A DNA stretch of 64,000 nt from Alcaligenaceae bacterium (lineage in GTDB: Bacteria; Pseudomonadota; Gammaproteobacteria; Burkholderiales; Burkholderiaceae_B): positions 496,001 to 560,000 of the forward strand of contig JACCEP010000001.1 of the NCBI GenBank assembly GCA_013416395.1, in the 5' to 3' direction. The notes below the pieces were generated by a model. It did no database searches. It saw only the letters and a list, made by a program, of their open reading frames with translations, and was not told the DNA's origin. Below are positions 17,002 to 25,863 of the stretch, one piece after another (position 1 is the stretch's first letter; each line of letters starts with the position of its first letter). The translations under genes and the position numbers were made by a program.

Positions 17002-17367
17002 ATGAGGTATGCAATGAAGATGGCAGCTGGGCTGCTGCTAAGTTTGGGGTGGTTGTCTGTGGCATCGGCCCATGCCCATCTTGAATCAGCAACGCCTGCC
17101 CAGGACGCTACGGTGGTGTCTCCTTCGGCGCTGACTTTGCACTTTACTGAGGGGTTAGAACCTGCTCTTTCCGGCGTTGCGCTTACTGCAGGTGAGAATG
17201 CACCGATAGCGTTGGGTAAAGCCCAAACGGCAAAAGACAACGACAAAACATTGCTGGTGCCTGTACCGCAACCCCTGAAGCCTGGTGCCTATACGGTCAA
17301 TTGGCATGTATTAGCCAAAGATGGCCACAAGTCTAAAGGCAGCTATACGTTCACCGTTAAGCCGTGA
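17002..17367 (+). CDS. copC: Periplasmic copper-binding protein CopC
   Basis: CopC is a small periplasmic cupredoxin-like protein that carries copper to CopD or sequesters it. The 121-residue precursor has a signal peptide (MRYAMKMAAGLLLSLGWLSV) ending ASA/HAHLES; the mature N-terminal His, with the Asp and His of WHVLAKDGHKSKG near the C-terminus, gives the Cu(II) site. The ATG at 17002 follows CGGAG. It overlaps copD by 4 bp. Confidence 0.9.
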   Translation: MRYAMKMAAGLLLSLGWLSVASAHAHLESATPAQDATVVSPSALTLHFTEGLEPALSGVALTAGENAPIALGKAQTAKDNDKTLLVPVPQPLKPGAYTVNWHVLAKDGHKSKGSYTFTVKP

Positions 17368-18245
17368 TCTCACTGACCGCCGCGATGGCTGCAAGCCGTC
17401 TGGCGGGTGATGCGGCGTTGTTTTTTTTGTTTGGCGGCAGCGGCATGATGGCGCTGGCACGCACTACTGTGCAAGCCAGCTTCAATAGACGCGCTGTGCA
17501 TCTGGCCCAGTGCTGGGCTGCGAGCATTGCCTTGCTCGCACTGCTGTCCCTAATATGTCTTCAGCTTGTTTCAGTGGGCGACGGCTGGTCGTCGGCACTT
17601 GATATTTCTCTGCTCAAGATTGTGCTGTTCCAGACTGAATTCGGCCAAGTCTGGCTGGTGCGGCTGCTGTTCGTCGTGGCTACGCTGATTGCTGTTCTGG
17701 CCGCCAGGCAAAATCTTGTGATTGCTGCGTGGGCGGGTATTGCTCTGGCTTTGACCGCGCTTGCCGGCCATGCCGCTATGCATGAGGGTTGGCTGGGGAT
17801 AGCGATGCGTTTGAGCCAGGCTTTGCATGTCGTGTGCGCAGGCGCCTGGGTTGGCAGCCTGGTTCCATTGGTGGGGCTGCTGCGGGCCATGAAACACGCC
17901 GATCTGCGTGAGGCTGCCGGTCATGCGCTGCGACGGTTCTCGTTATTTGGTCATTTTGCCGTAGCAGGGGTGCTGCTTACAGGGGTGACCAATACGTTTT
18001 TTGTGCTTGGTCAGTGGCCATTGCACTGGCATTCGCCCTACCAGGCCTTGCTCGGCCTCAAAATATGCCTGGCATTGGCCATGGTTCTGATGGCCGTCAG
18101 CAACCGCTATCTTTGGGTACCCCGGTTTTCAGGTAAACCCGATCTTGCTGCCAGGGCGCTGGTGCGCGGCACCCTGGGCGAACTCACGTTTGCAATCATC
18201 GTGCTTGCCCTGGTTTCGGTGCTTGGTCTGCTTGAGCCGGTTTAG
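17364..18245 (+). CDS. copD: Copper resistance membrane protein CopD
   Basis: CopD proteins move copper across the inner membrane together with CopC. This 293-residue protein has about eight predicted membrane helices and conserved histidines in GHAAMHEGWLG, LHVVCAGAWVGSL and FGHFAVAGVLLTG. It starts with GTG overlapping the copC stop (GTGA). The pair forms a minimal copper uptake or handling unit without copAB. Confidence 0.9.
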   Translation: MISLTAAMAASRLAGDAALFFLFGGSGMMALARTTVQASFNRRAVHLAQCWAASIALLALLSLICLQLVSVGDGWSSALDISLLKIVLFQTEFGQVWLVRLLFVVATLIAVLAARQNLVIAAWAGIALALTALAGHAAMHEGWLGIAMRLSQALHVVCAGAWVGSLVPLVGLLRAMKHADLREAAGHALRRFSLFGHFAVAGVLLTGVTNTFFVLGQWPLHWHSPYQALLGLKICLALAMVLMAVSNRYLWVPRFSGKPDLAARALVRGTLGELTFAIIVLALVSVLGLLEPV

Positions 18246-18349
18246 TCGCGAGGGTCCACCATGCGGTTAACATGGCTAATAGCCGTATTTACCCTCATTC
18301 ATTCAAGCTGAATTACACGTTAACCTGCACCAGAATCTGGAGCATAACT

Positions 18350-19321
18350 ATGCAGGGAATGCGCGGGCACAACGCCCAGTGGCGTATGACGACGTCTGGC
18401 GATGCAGACGATCATGCTCATAACCTCAGCCGCTGGGTACAAGAATACAACCAGTTTTCGGCAGGGACCTTTGTTGGTCAAATCACCGAGCTGTGGCTGC
18501 CGCATACGCAGCTTTTCCTGGAATCGACCAATCAAATCCTGCACCAATCCTGTGCTGCCTGGTCCAAAGCCCTATGGTTTGGCATCCCCGTATCTCGCAC
18601 AGATGGTGCGCGCATGGGCACGATAGACATTCCTGAGTACTCCATCGCCTTCAAGCAAGGTGGCACGCAATTCGAGCTTTTTACACCGGCAGACTTTGAC
18701 ATCATCGGCATCGTAATCGATGAAGATATCTTTGCACGCTATCTTCAGGACGTGGAGCATGTAGACAGCAGCCAGATCACGCGCAAGCAAGGCGTCATGG
18801 CCGTCAGCCCACAGGCCAAGGCCGAGGTCTGCAGCGCTCTGATCAATATGCTCAACGCCAAACAAGCCACTCATGAAACTTACACGCCACCCTACCATTC
18901 CTTTGAGGATCGAATCCTCTCCTGCCTGGCGCCTCTGCTCTATACCGGTACCGCACCTACGCCCGGCACACCTAGAAACCTGAACCGCCACCGCATCGTC
19001 GAGCGGGCACGCGACATAGTGCTCGCAGCGCCCACTGAGGGCATTTCAATCCCCGATTTATGCCGCGCCTTGCACGTGAGCCGTCGCACCCTGCAGTATT
19101 GTTTTCAAGACGTTGTGCGTATGGCACCCTTGAATTATCTACGTATCCTCAAACTCAACCAGGTACGACGCGATCTGCGTGCAGATAGCACGCGTCGTAA
19201 CCCCGTCACCCAGGCGGCCTTATCCCGGGGCTTCTACCACTTGGGGCAATTCTCGACAGACTACCGCAAGCTCTTTGGCGAGACACCTTCTCAGACCGTC
19301 GCTCACGCCAACCACGCCTGA
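18350..19321 (+). CDS. AraC family regulator, EutR-like
   Basis: This 323-residue protein has an N-terminal sensor domain resembling the ethanolamine regulator EutR type (SRWVQEYNQFSAGTFVGQI, ELWLPHTQLF, ALWFGIP) and a C-terminal AraC double helix-turn-helix (DLCRALHVSRRTLQYCFQ...QAALSRGFYHLGQFSTDYRKLFGETPS). The ATG at 18350 follows GGAG; an in-frame start at 18272 lacks a good site. It lies immediately before the glutamine-synthetase-like gene, whose promoter carries tandem 16-bp repeats, so it is the likely activator of the amine cluster. The ligand is inferred to be amine-like. Confidence 0.82.
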   Translation: MQGMRGHNAQWRMTTSGDADDHAHNLSRWVQEYNQFSAGTFVGQITELWLPHTQLFLESTNQILHQSCAAWSKALWFGIPVSRTDGARMGTIDIPEYSIAFKQGGTQFELFTPADFDIIGIVIDEDIFARYLQDVEHVDSSQITRKQGVMAVSPQAKAEVCSALINMLNAKQATHETYTPPYHSFEDRILSCLAPLLYTGTAPTPGTPRNLNRHRIVERARDIVLAAPTEGISIPDLCRALHVSRRTLQYCFQDVVRMAPLNYLRILKLNQVRRDLRADSTRRNPVTQAALSRGFYHLGQFSTDYRKLFGETPSQTVAHANHA

Positions 19322-19404
19322 CCCCGCTCTGCGATGACGCATCAACCTGGCAGCGGACCGCTCACGCCCCCCCAACTCTTCTCACGCTCATCATTACAGG
19401 GATT

Positions 19405-19441
19405 TGCCAAATTTCGATAGTGGTGTGCCAATTTCCGATAG
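19405..19441. promoter_or_regulatory. Tandem repeat, candidate AraC-family binding site
   Basis: TGCCAAATTTCGATAG (19405-19420) and TGCCAATTTCCGATAG (19426-19441) match at 14 of 16 positions in direct orientation, 21 bp apart. That is two helical turns, the geometry of AraC-type dimer sites. They lie about 95 bp upstream of the glutamine-synthetase-like start and just after the EutR-like gene. Confidence 0.6.
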
Positions 19442-19536
19442 CTCACAACCTCCCAAGGCGCGACGATTAGGCCATAACAGGTGCGGGTGCGATGCCCGAT
19501 TCCGCCCATCGTCACTGAGACATACGAAGGCTCATT

Positions 19537-20919
19537 ATGCAAGAACGCTCCATAAAAACGACAGAAGACGCTATCACGTTTGTCGAAGCTAGCGGACTGA
19601 CCCACATCAAATTGGGCTTGTCCGACATTGATGGCGTGATACGCGGTAAGTACATGCGCAAGGACAAGTTCATCAACGCCTTGCGTGACGGCTTCGCCTT
19701 TTGCGACGTTGTCATGGGATGGGATTCCAATGATGACCTCTACGACAATACAAAATTCACAGGCTGGCATACCGCCTACCCAGACGCTCAGGTACGCATC
19801 GACCCGAGCAGTTGTCGGCGCCTACCCTTGGAGCACGGTGCCAATGGCGAAGCCATGCTGTTTTTCATCGCTGAACTCGATGGCCCTGCTGCTGGCGTCT
19901 GCCCGCGTCGTCTGCTGCACCGAGTTGTGGACAGAGCGAGCGATATGGGCTTTGACGTTTTCTCAGCCCTGGAATATGAATTTTTCATGTTCAATGAAAC
20001 CCCGAAGTCCATACGCGAAAAACAATATCGAAATCTGGAGTCCTGGACTCCTGGAAATTTTGGCTACTCAGTGTTGCGCAGCACCGTCAACTCGGACTTC
20101 TATACGCAATTGATGGATTTGTCCGAAAAAATGGATATCCCGATTGAGAGTCTGCACACCGAGACCGGACCAGGCGTGCTCGAAGCCGCCATCGCGGTAG
20201 ACCGAATCAACGCTGCCGCTGACAAGGGCTTTTTGTTCAAGACTTTCACCAAGGCGTTGGCCGAACAACAAGGCCTGATGGCAACCTTTATGGCCAAGTG
20301 GTCCCATAAACACGCGGGGCAAAGCGGCCATATCCACATGTCGTTATGCGATCTGAAATCGGGGCGGAACGTATTTTACGATCCTGCCAAAGAACACTGC
20401 ATAAGCGATCTTCAGCGCCATTTCGTTGCAGGGCAACAGCGCTATATGCCCGAAATGATGGCCATGTATGCGCAAACCATCAATAGTTACACCCGCCTGG
20501 TGCCCGGCTATTGGGCACCCCTCGAAGCCAGCCTGGGTGTCGAGAACCGCACCACAGCACTACGCATCATTCCGGGTTCAGAAAAATGCCAGCGTGTGGA
20601 GATCCGCATCGGCTCAGCCGACGCTAACCCCTACATTGCCTTGGCCGCGGGTCTGGGTTCGGGCTTGCTGGGCATCGAACAGAAACTAGAGCCCGAATTC
20701 ACCTTCGGCAACGCCTATACCCAATCATTTCCCCAGCATCTAAAGTTTCCCAGCACGCTGTGGGATGCCGCCCAGCGCCTACGTGCCTCGGAAGCTGCTC
20801 ATGAGCTCTTTGGCGAGCCCTTTGTCGAACACATGGCCACCACACGCGAGTGGGAAGAGCGTAAATTCCGTGAGTACGTAACTGACTGGGAACTCCAGCG
20901 TTATTTCGAGATCATCTGA
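19537..20919 (+). CDS. Glutamine synthetase family gamma-glutamyl-amine ligase (PuuA-like)
   Basis: This 460-residue member of the glutamine synthetase superfamily resembles gamma-glutamylputrescine synthetase. ATP-dependent ligation of glutamate to an amine is the expected reaction. Motifs include ALEYEFFMF (metal Glu pair), HTETGPGVLE, AGQSGHIHMSL, GVENRTTALRI and EIRIGSADANPY. Typical housekeeping GlnA features such as the adenylylation loop are not seen. The neighbours (aldehyde dehydrogenase, alcohol dehydrogenase, hydrolase, importer) argue for catabolism of an amino alcohol or similar amine rather than ammonia assimilation. The true amine is unknown. Confidence 0.8.
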   Translation: MQERSIKTTEDAITFVEASGLTHIKLGLSDIDGVIRGKYMRKDKFINALRDGFAFCDVVMGWDSNDDLYDNTKFTGWHTAYPDAQVRIDPSSCRRLPLEHGANGEAMLFFIAELDGPAAGVCPRRLLHRVVDRASDMGFDVFSALEYEFFMFNETPKSIREKQYRNLESWTPGNFGYSVLRSTVNSDFYTQLMDLSEKMDIPIESLHTETGPGVLEAAIAVDRINAAADKGFLFKTFTKALAEQQGLMATFMAKWSHKHAGQSGHIHMSLCDLKSGRNVFYDPAKEHCISDLQRHFVAGQQRYMPEMMAMYAQTINSYTRLVPGYWAPLEASLGVENRTTALRIIPGSEKCQRVEIRIGSADANPYIALAAGLGSGLLGIEQKLEPEFTFGNAYTQSFPQHLKFPSTLWDAAQRLRASEAAHELFGEPFVEHMATTREWEERKFREYVTDWELQRYFEII

Positions 20920-20920
20920 C

Positions 20921-22306
20921 ATGAATGAACTGATCACTATCAGCCCCATAGATGGGCGTGAACTCCTGCGTCGGCCCTATACCAGCGAGACTGACATTGC
21001 ACGCGTCTTGCGCACAGCTCGACGAGCGCAGCATGACTGGGCACGTGTTCCTCTGGCGCAGCGCTGTGCCTTGGTGAGCGCCTGCGTGGATGCCGTGGTC
21101 GCTCGCAGCGACGCGATGGCACAGGCCATCACCCAGCAGATGGGCCGTCCGATCCGCTACACACCCGGCGAGTTGCGTGGCTTCGAAGATCGCGCACGTC
21201 ATATGGTCGCCATTGCTCCCGAAGCCCTGGCGCCCATATACACTGCCAAGCAGGATAAGCTTGATCGTTATATCCTGCGTGAACCCGTCGGCACGGTATT
21301 GACCGTCGCGCCCTGGAACTATCCTCTGCTCACTGCAGTCAATAGCATCGTGCCAGCTCTGGTGGCAGGCAATAGCGTGATCCTCAAGCACTCGGACCAA
21401 ACACCACTATGTGCCGAGCAGCTCGTCGAAGCCTTTAGCGCCGCTGGATTGCCCGAAGGGCTGTTTCAATATATTCACGCCACGCACGACACCATCCGCC
21501 AGATCATTCAATCGCCCTATATCGACTATGTGTCATTCACCGGGTCGGTACGTGGCGGCACTGCAATCGAGGAGGCAGCCACGGGGCGATTTATCGGCAA
21601 GGGGCTGGAGCTGGGAGGCAATGATCCTGCCTATGTGCGTGCCGACGCAGACCTGGGCCACGCAGTGGATACCCTGGTGGACGGTGCATTTTTCAATTCA
21701 GGACAATCTTGCTGCGGCATTCAGCGCATCTATGTCGATCAGACGATTTACCAGGACTTTATCGACCGCGCTGTCGCGCTCACCGAAACCTATGTGCTTG
21801 ATGATCCGATGAACCCCAATACCACGCTAGGTCCCGTCGTACGGGCCAAGTCCGCCAACGAAATCCGCCAAATCCTGGATCAGGCGCTAAACCGAGGCGC
21901 ACGCAATCTGATCGACTCAGACAAATTCGCTCGGGCCCAGCCAGGCAGTACCTATGTGGCCCCAGCACTGCTCACCGACGTGAACCACGATATGCTGGTC
22001 ATGAATGAAGAGTGCTTCGGTCCCGTTGTGGGCATTATGGCAGTGCCCTCGGATCAGCGTGCCATCGAGCTTATGAACGATAGCAACTACGGTTTGACCG
22101 CCTCCGTCTTTACTCAGGACGCTGATGCGGCAGTGCGCATAGGCAGTCAGGTGCAGACAGGCACGTTCTTTATGAATCGCTGCGACTACCTGGACCCAGC
22201 CCTAGCCTGGACAGGCGTCAAGAATACCGGGCATGGCATTTCCCTCTCGACGCTGGGATACCAGGCTCTCACTCGAGCAAAATCCTTTCACTTGCGCCAA
22301 CTATAG
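20921..22306 (+). CDS. NAD(P)-dependent aldehyde dehydrogenase
   Basis: This 461-residue ALDH superfamily enzyme starts one base after the upstream stop. It has the cofactor motif TVAPWNYP, FTGSVRGG, catalytic base ELGGNDP, and nucleophile NSGQSCCGIQR; the final FxNRCDYLDPALAWTGVKNTGHG block is typical of succinate-semialdehyde-like ALDHs. In this operon it would oxidise the aldehyde made by the downstream alcohol dehydrogenase, possibly while the amine remains gamma-glutamylated. Substrate is inferred. Confidence 0.88.
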   Translation: MNELITISPIDGRELLRRPYTSETDIARVLRTARRAQHDWARVPLAQRCALVSACVDAVVARSDAMAQAITQQMGRPIRYTPGELRGFEDRARHMVAIAPEALAPIYTAKQDKLDRYILREPVGTVLTVAPWNYPLLTAVNSIVPALVAGNSVILKHSDQTPLCAEQLVEAFSAAGLPEGLFQYIHATHDTIRQIIQSPYIDYVSFTGSVRGGTAIEEAATGRFIGKGLELGGNDPAYVRADADLGHAVDTLVDGAFFNSGQSCCGIQRIYVDQTIYQDFIDRAVALTETYVLDDPMNPNTTLGPVVRAKSANEIRQILDQALNRGARNLIDSDKFARAQPGSTYVAPALLTDVNHDMLVMNEECFGPVVGIMAVPSDQRAIELMNDSNYGLTASVFTQDADAAVRIGSQVQTGTFFMNRCDYLDPALAWTGVKNTGHGISLSTLGYQALTRAKSFHLRQL

Positions 22307-22319
22307 CGGTTACCCCATC

Positions 22320-23483
22320 ATGAAACATCTGAACGTCAACTGGAATTACCCAACCGCCATCAAAGTTGGCCCAGGACGCATCCAAGAGCTACCGCAATAT
22401 TGCCGTCAGCTCGGCATGACACGTCCACTTCTGATCACAGACCCAGGCTTGGCCGGCCTGCCGATGGTCACTGCTGCCGTCGCCTCCTGTAAACAGGCTG
22501 GGTTGCACTGCGACGTCTTTTCCAACATCAAAGGCAATCCGACCGGCGCGAACGTCGACGATGGCGTCAAGGCCTATCATGCATCCAAGCACGATGGCGT
22601 GATTGCCTTTGGCGGCGGTTCCGCCCTGGACGCGGCCAAGGCCGTCGCGCTACTCGTCGGGCAGGATCGTCCTCTCTGGGACTTTGAGGATATTGGTGAC
22701 AACTACCTGAGGGTGCATGTCGCCGGCATGGCACCTGTGGTTGCGGTTCCGACGACAGCCGGAACTGGCTCGGAGGTCGGGCGCGCGTCGGTGATCACCG
22801 ACGAGCGCGATCACGTCAAGCGCATTATCTTCCACGCCAATATGCTGCCCGCAGTGGTCATCCTGGATGCCGAACTCTCTGTCGGTCTGCCCGCAGGCCT
22901 GACTGCGGCAACCGGCATGGACGCCTTGTCGCATAATCTCGAAGCCCTGTGCTCGCCCGTCTTTCACCCTATGGCTGCAGGCATTGCTGTTGAAGGCATA
23001 CGTCTGGTTCAGCACTACTTACCCGATGCCGTGGCTGACGGGCACAACCTGCTCGCACGCCATCACATGCTAGTGGCCTCCAGCATGGGCGCGACCGCCT
23101 TTCAAAAGGGGCTGGGCGCCATGCATGCACTCGCACACCCGCTAGGCGCCACCTATGACGCTCATCACGGCATGCTTAATGCGATTCTTATGCCTTATGT
23201 ATTGCGCGCTAATCATGCGGCCATCGACGAACGTCTCACCACCTTGTCTCGCTATCTGAATCTGCCCAAGTGCAGCTTTGAGGGCTTCCTCAACTGGGTG
23301 CTGGAGTTACGTGACTCGGTAGGTATCCCACATACGCTTGCAGAGATTGGTATTCCCGATGATCGCATCGAGGAGATCGGGCACATGGCCGTGGCCGATG
23401 GTGCATCGGCCACCAATCCCATCCCGTTCACAGCCGCGCAATACAGTGAGATCCTCGGTCACGCCTTGACCGGAAAACTGTAA
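22320..23483 (+). CDS. Iron-containing alcohol dehydrogenase
   Basis: This 387-residue group III (iron-type) alcohol dehydrogenase has the NAD-binding GGGSALDAAKAVALL, TTAGTGSEVG, and metal ligands in TGMDALSHNLEAL and HALAHPLGATYDAHHG. The ATG at 22320 lies 13 bp after the ALDH stop; the frame opens earlier but inside ALDH. Its stop overlaps the M81 gene by one base (TAATG). Members reduce or oxidise small alcohols and phosphonoacetaldehyde-like compounds; here oxidation of an amide-capped amino alcohol is suggested. Confidence 0.88.
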   Translation: MKHLNVNWNYPTAIKVGPGRIQELPQYCRQLGMTRPLLITDPGLAGLPMVTAAVASCKQAGLHCDVFSNIKGNPTGANVDDGVKAYHASKHDGVIAFGGGSALDAAKAVALLVGQDRPLWDFEDIGDNYLRVHVAGMAPVVAVPTTAGTGSEVGRASVITDERDHVKRIIFHANMLPAVVILDAELSVGLPAGLTAATGMDALSHNLEALCSPVFHPMAAGIAVEGIRLVQHYLPDAVADGHNLLARHHMLVASSMGATAFQKGLGAMHALAHPLGATYDAHHGMLNAILMPYVLRANHAAIDERLTTLSRYLNLPKCSFEGFLNWVLELRDSVGIPHTLAEIGIPDDRIEEIGHMAVADGASATNPIPFTAAQYSEILGHALTGKL

Positions 23484-24943
23484 TGGCACACATCGGCCTC
23501 CTTGGTTTCTTGCATGAAACCAATACCTTTGCGCCTGGGGTCACGACCCTGGCACAATTCATCGAGGCCGATGCCTGGCCCGGCCTGATCACCGGCGACG
23601 AAATCTTCAGCGCCACCCGAGGCATGAACCTGGCTATCAGTGGCTTTATCGCCGCCATGCAAGGCAGCGAACATACCCTGATTCCCTTGCTCTGGTGCTC
23701 GGCAAACCCATCTGCAGCCGTCGAGGATGAAGCCTTTGAGACGATCGTCAACCAGATTCTGGAACAGATCGATAAAACACCCCATCTAGACGCCTTGTTT
23801 TTGGATCTGCATGGCGCGATGGTTACGGTCACTCACGAAGACGCGGAAGGCGAGCTACTGGCTCGCCTACGCACCCGTCTCGGCCCAGACATGCCCATGG
23901 TGGCTGCACTGGACTTTCATGCCAATGTGAGCGCGGCGATGCTGCGCCAGACGGATGGGCTGCTGGCCTATCGCAGCTACCCGCACGTAGACATTGCCCA
24001 GACCGGTGCGCGCGCGGCACAGATGCTCAAACGTATTCTCGCCGGAGAGCCGGTGTATACGGCCTCGCGGCAGATCAATATTCTGATTCCCATGCCTTGG
24101 CAAAGCACGCTGGCAGAACCTACATGCTCAATCATGCAATATGCCCGCTCACTAGAGGGCTCGGATACTCCTGAAGTTCAGTTCATCCCAGGCTTTCCCT
24201 TGGCCGATATTCACGACAGTGGGCCAACCATTTTGGCGTATGGCCGCAGCCAAGCCCAGGCCGATCAGGCCGCCGATCTGCTCTATGCCAAGGTCGAAGA
24301 CGCACGCCAGACCTTCCAGGGAAAACTGCTTAGTATTTCCGAGGCCATCGCACTCATTCAGGCACACCCCGAACGCCGCACGCTACTTGCCGATACGCAG
24401 GACAATCCAGGTGGTGGGGGGACGGGCGACACGACAGACATCCTGCATGCCCTGGCACAGCAGTCTGTGCGCGATGTTTGTGCAGGCATCGTATGCGATC
24501 CTGCATTTGCCCAGGCCGCCCACAAGGCCGGAATCGGTCATCATATTCGGGGATCACTAGGCGGATACAGTGGCACAGGAGCGGGGCCACTCACGGGTGA
24601 GTTTGAGATACTCGCCACAGGCAATGGCCGATTTACCGGCACGGGTCCGTTCTATCTGGGATGCAATATGGATCTAGGGCTCATGGCACGGGTGCGCTAC
24701 GGCACGATCGAGATCCTTGTATCCAGCAAAAAGCAGCAAGCAGCCGACCAGGCAATGTTCAGACACCTGAATGCCGAACCTGCGCAGTACCGGGTGCTGG
24801 TATTGAAAAGCTCAGTGCATTTTCGCGCAGATTTTGCTGCCCTTGCTGACGATATTCTGGTGGTCGCCGCACCCGGTGAGAATACCGCTGATCTACATGC
24901 GCTGACGTACCGCCGATTACGCCCGGGCATGTTGATTCTATAG
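23483..24943 (+). CDS. M81 family (MlrC-like) metallopeptidase/amidohydrolase
   Basis: This 486-residue protein matches the M81/MlrC family, named for the Sphingomonas enzyme that finishes microcystin breakdown. It shows N-terminal LLGFLHETNTFAPG, LDLHGAM, ALDFHANVS metal-site histidines and acids, then a C-terminal DNPGGGGTGDTTDIL block. Translationally coupled to the alcohol dehydrogenase, it is the best candidate for hydrolysing a gamma-glutamyl amide at the end of the pathway. That role is an inference. Its stop abuts the stop of the next, opposite gene (TAGCTA). Confidence 0.82.
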   Translation: MAHIGLLGFLHETNTFAPGVTTLAQFIEADAWPGLITGDEIFSATRGMNLAISGFIAAMQGSEHTLIPLLWCSANPSAAVEDEAFETIVNQILEQIDKTPHLDALFLDLHGAMVTVTHEDAEGELLARLRTRLGPDMPMVAALDFHANVSAAMLRQTDGLLAYRSYPHVDIAQTGARAAQMLKRILAGEPVYTASRQINILIPMPWQSTLAEPTCSIMQYARSLEGSDTPEVQFIPGFPLADIHDSGPTILAYGRSQAQADQAADLLYAKVEDARQTFQGKLLSISEAIALIQAHPERRTLLADTQDNPGGGGTGDTTDILHALAQQSVRDVCAGIVCDPAFAQAAHKAGIGHHIRGSLGGYSGTGAGPLTGEFEILATGNGRFTGTGPFYLGCNMDLGLMARVRYGTIEILVSSKKQQAADQAMFRHLNAEPAQYRVLVLKSSVHFRADFAALADDILVVAAPGENTADLHALTYRRLRPGMLIL

Positions 24944-25738
24944 CTATCGCGCTGCGACGATGTCGAGCACTGCCCGATGCAAAGCCGGATTGGCAGCGGC
25001 AATAACTCGCCCATCTGAGTGCATGGTGACAGGCTGCCCTGCCCAATCGGTAATGACCCCGCCCGCCTCCTCAATCACCGGGCGTAAGGCCAGGTAATCG
25101 TAGGGCTGCAACCCCGCCTCGACAACTAGATCAACGTGCCCCGAGGCCAGCAGGGCATAGCTATAACAGTCCCCGCCAAATCGGCGCAGATATACAGCTC
25201 GCGTCAACGCATCAAATACCCGCGCCTCATCCCCAGTAAAAATATCAGGCGAGGTCGCATACAGAATCGCGTCCTGTAAACGATCGGTCTGGCGAGTGTG
25301 GCACGCGCCACCACGATACTGGCAGCCTTGTCCTTGTGCCCCGACCCAACGTTCGCCGGTAAACGGGATATCGACGATACCAAAAACGGGCACACCATCG
25401 CGTAGCAACGCCACCAGACATCCCCACAAAGGATTGCCCGAAATAAAGCTGCGCGTGCCATCAATCGGATCAATAGACCAGAGGTATTGCGCATCCAGGT
25501 GGCTCAGGCCGAACTCCTCGCCCAGCATGCCGTGCTCGGGATAGCGCTGCAAAATCGCATCGCGCAGAAACTGCTCCACAGACCGGTCAGCGATGGTCAC
25601 GGGGCTCTCATCGGCCTTGGTGATGATCTCGGGCGCCTGCCGGAACCACTTCAAGGCGACGGCACGCGCCTGCGTCACCGTTGTCTGTGCAAAATCGAGC
25701 ATTTCTGCAATCTGAGGCTCGAGGCCACTGAGTGTCAT
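24944..25738 (-). CDS. Inositol monophosphatase-family phosphatase (histidinol-phosphatase-like)
   Basis: This 264-residue magnesium phosphatase has MLGEEFG, WSIDPIDGTRSFISGNPLWG (core motif) and C-terminal LQPYDYLALRPVIEEAGG, as in HisN/IMPase proteins. It converges on the M81 gene with no gap between stop codons and diverges from the importer gene over a 125-bp promoter region. The ATG at 25738 is preceded by GGAG; the frame opens further upstream. Being embedded in the cluster suggests it dephosphorylates an intermediate or an imported phosphorylated amine, but a histidine biosynthesis role is not excluded. Confidence 0.8.
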   Translation of the reverse strand: MTLSGLEPQIAEMLDFAQTTVTQARAVALKWFRQAPEIITKADESPVTIADRSVEQFLRDAILQRYPEHGMLGEEFGLSHLDAQYLWSIDPIDGTRSFISGNPLWGCLVALLRDGVPVFGIVDIPFTGERWVGAQGQGCQYRGGACHTRQTDRLQDAILYATSPDIFTGDEARVFDALTRAVYLRRFGGDCYSYALLASGHVDLVVEAGLQPYDYLALRPVIEEAGGVITDWAGQPVTMHSDGRVIAAANPALHRAVLDIVAAR

Positions 25739-25781
25739 CACACTGAACTCCTGACAAGTTTCGCAATCATTGTGAATGAGC

Positions 25782-25797
25782 TTGCATAAATATGCAA
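25782..25797. promoter_or_regulatory. 16-bp perfect inverted repeat in divergent promoter
   Basis: TTGCATA-AA-TATGCAA is a perfect inverted repeat. It sits 44 bp upstream of the phosphatase start and 67 bp upstream of the AepX-like start, in the only divergent promoter of the cluster. It is a good operator for the DeoR protein encoded at the end of this operon, though another repressor is possible. Confidence 0.5.
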
Positions 25798-25863
25798 ATT
25801 TACACAAAATAGCAAAACAGTCGGCATAGACCGACCCTTTTTCCCCACAAAGCAGGAGACACC

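Noticed and set aside
19537-20919. Housekeeping glutamine synthetase GlnA
   Set aside because: Sequence blocks and neighbours fit PuuA-like amine ligases, and no GlnA-type adenylylation segment or ntrBC is adjacent.
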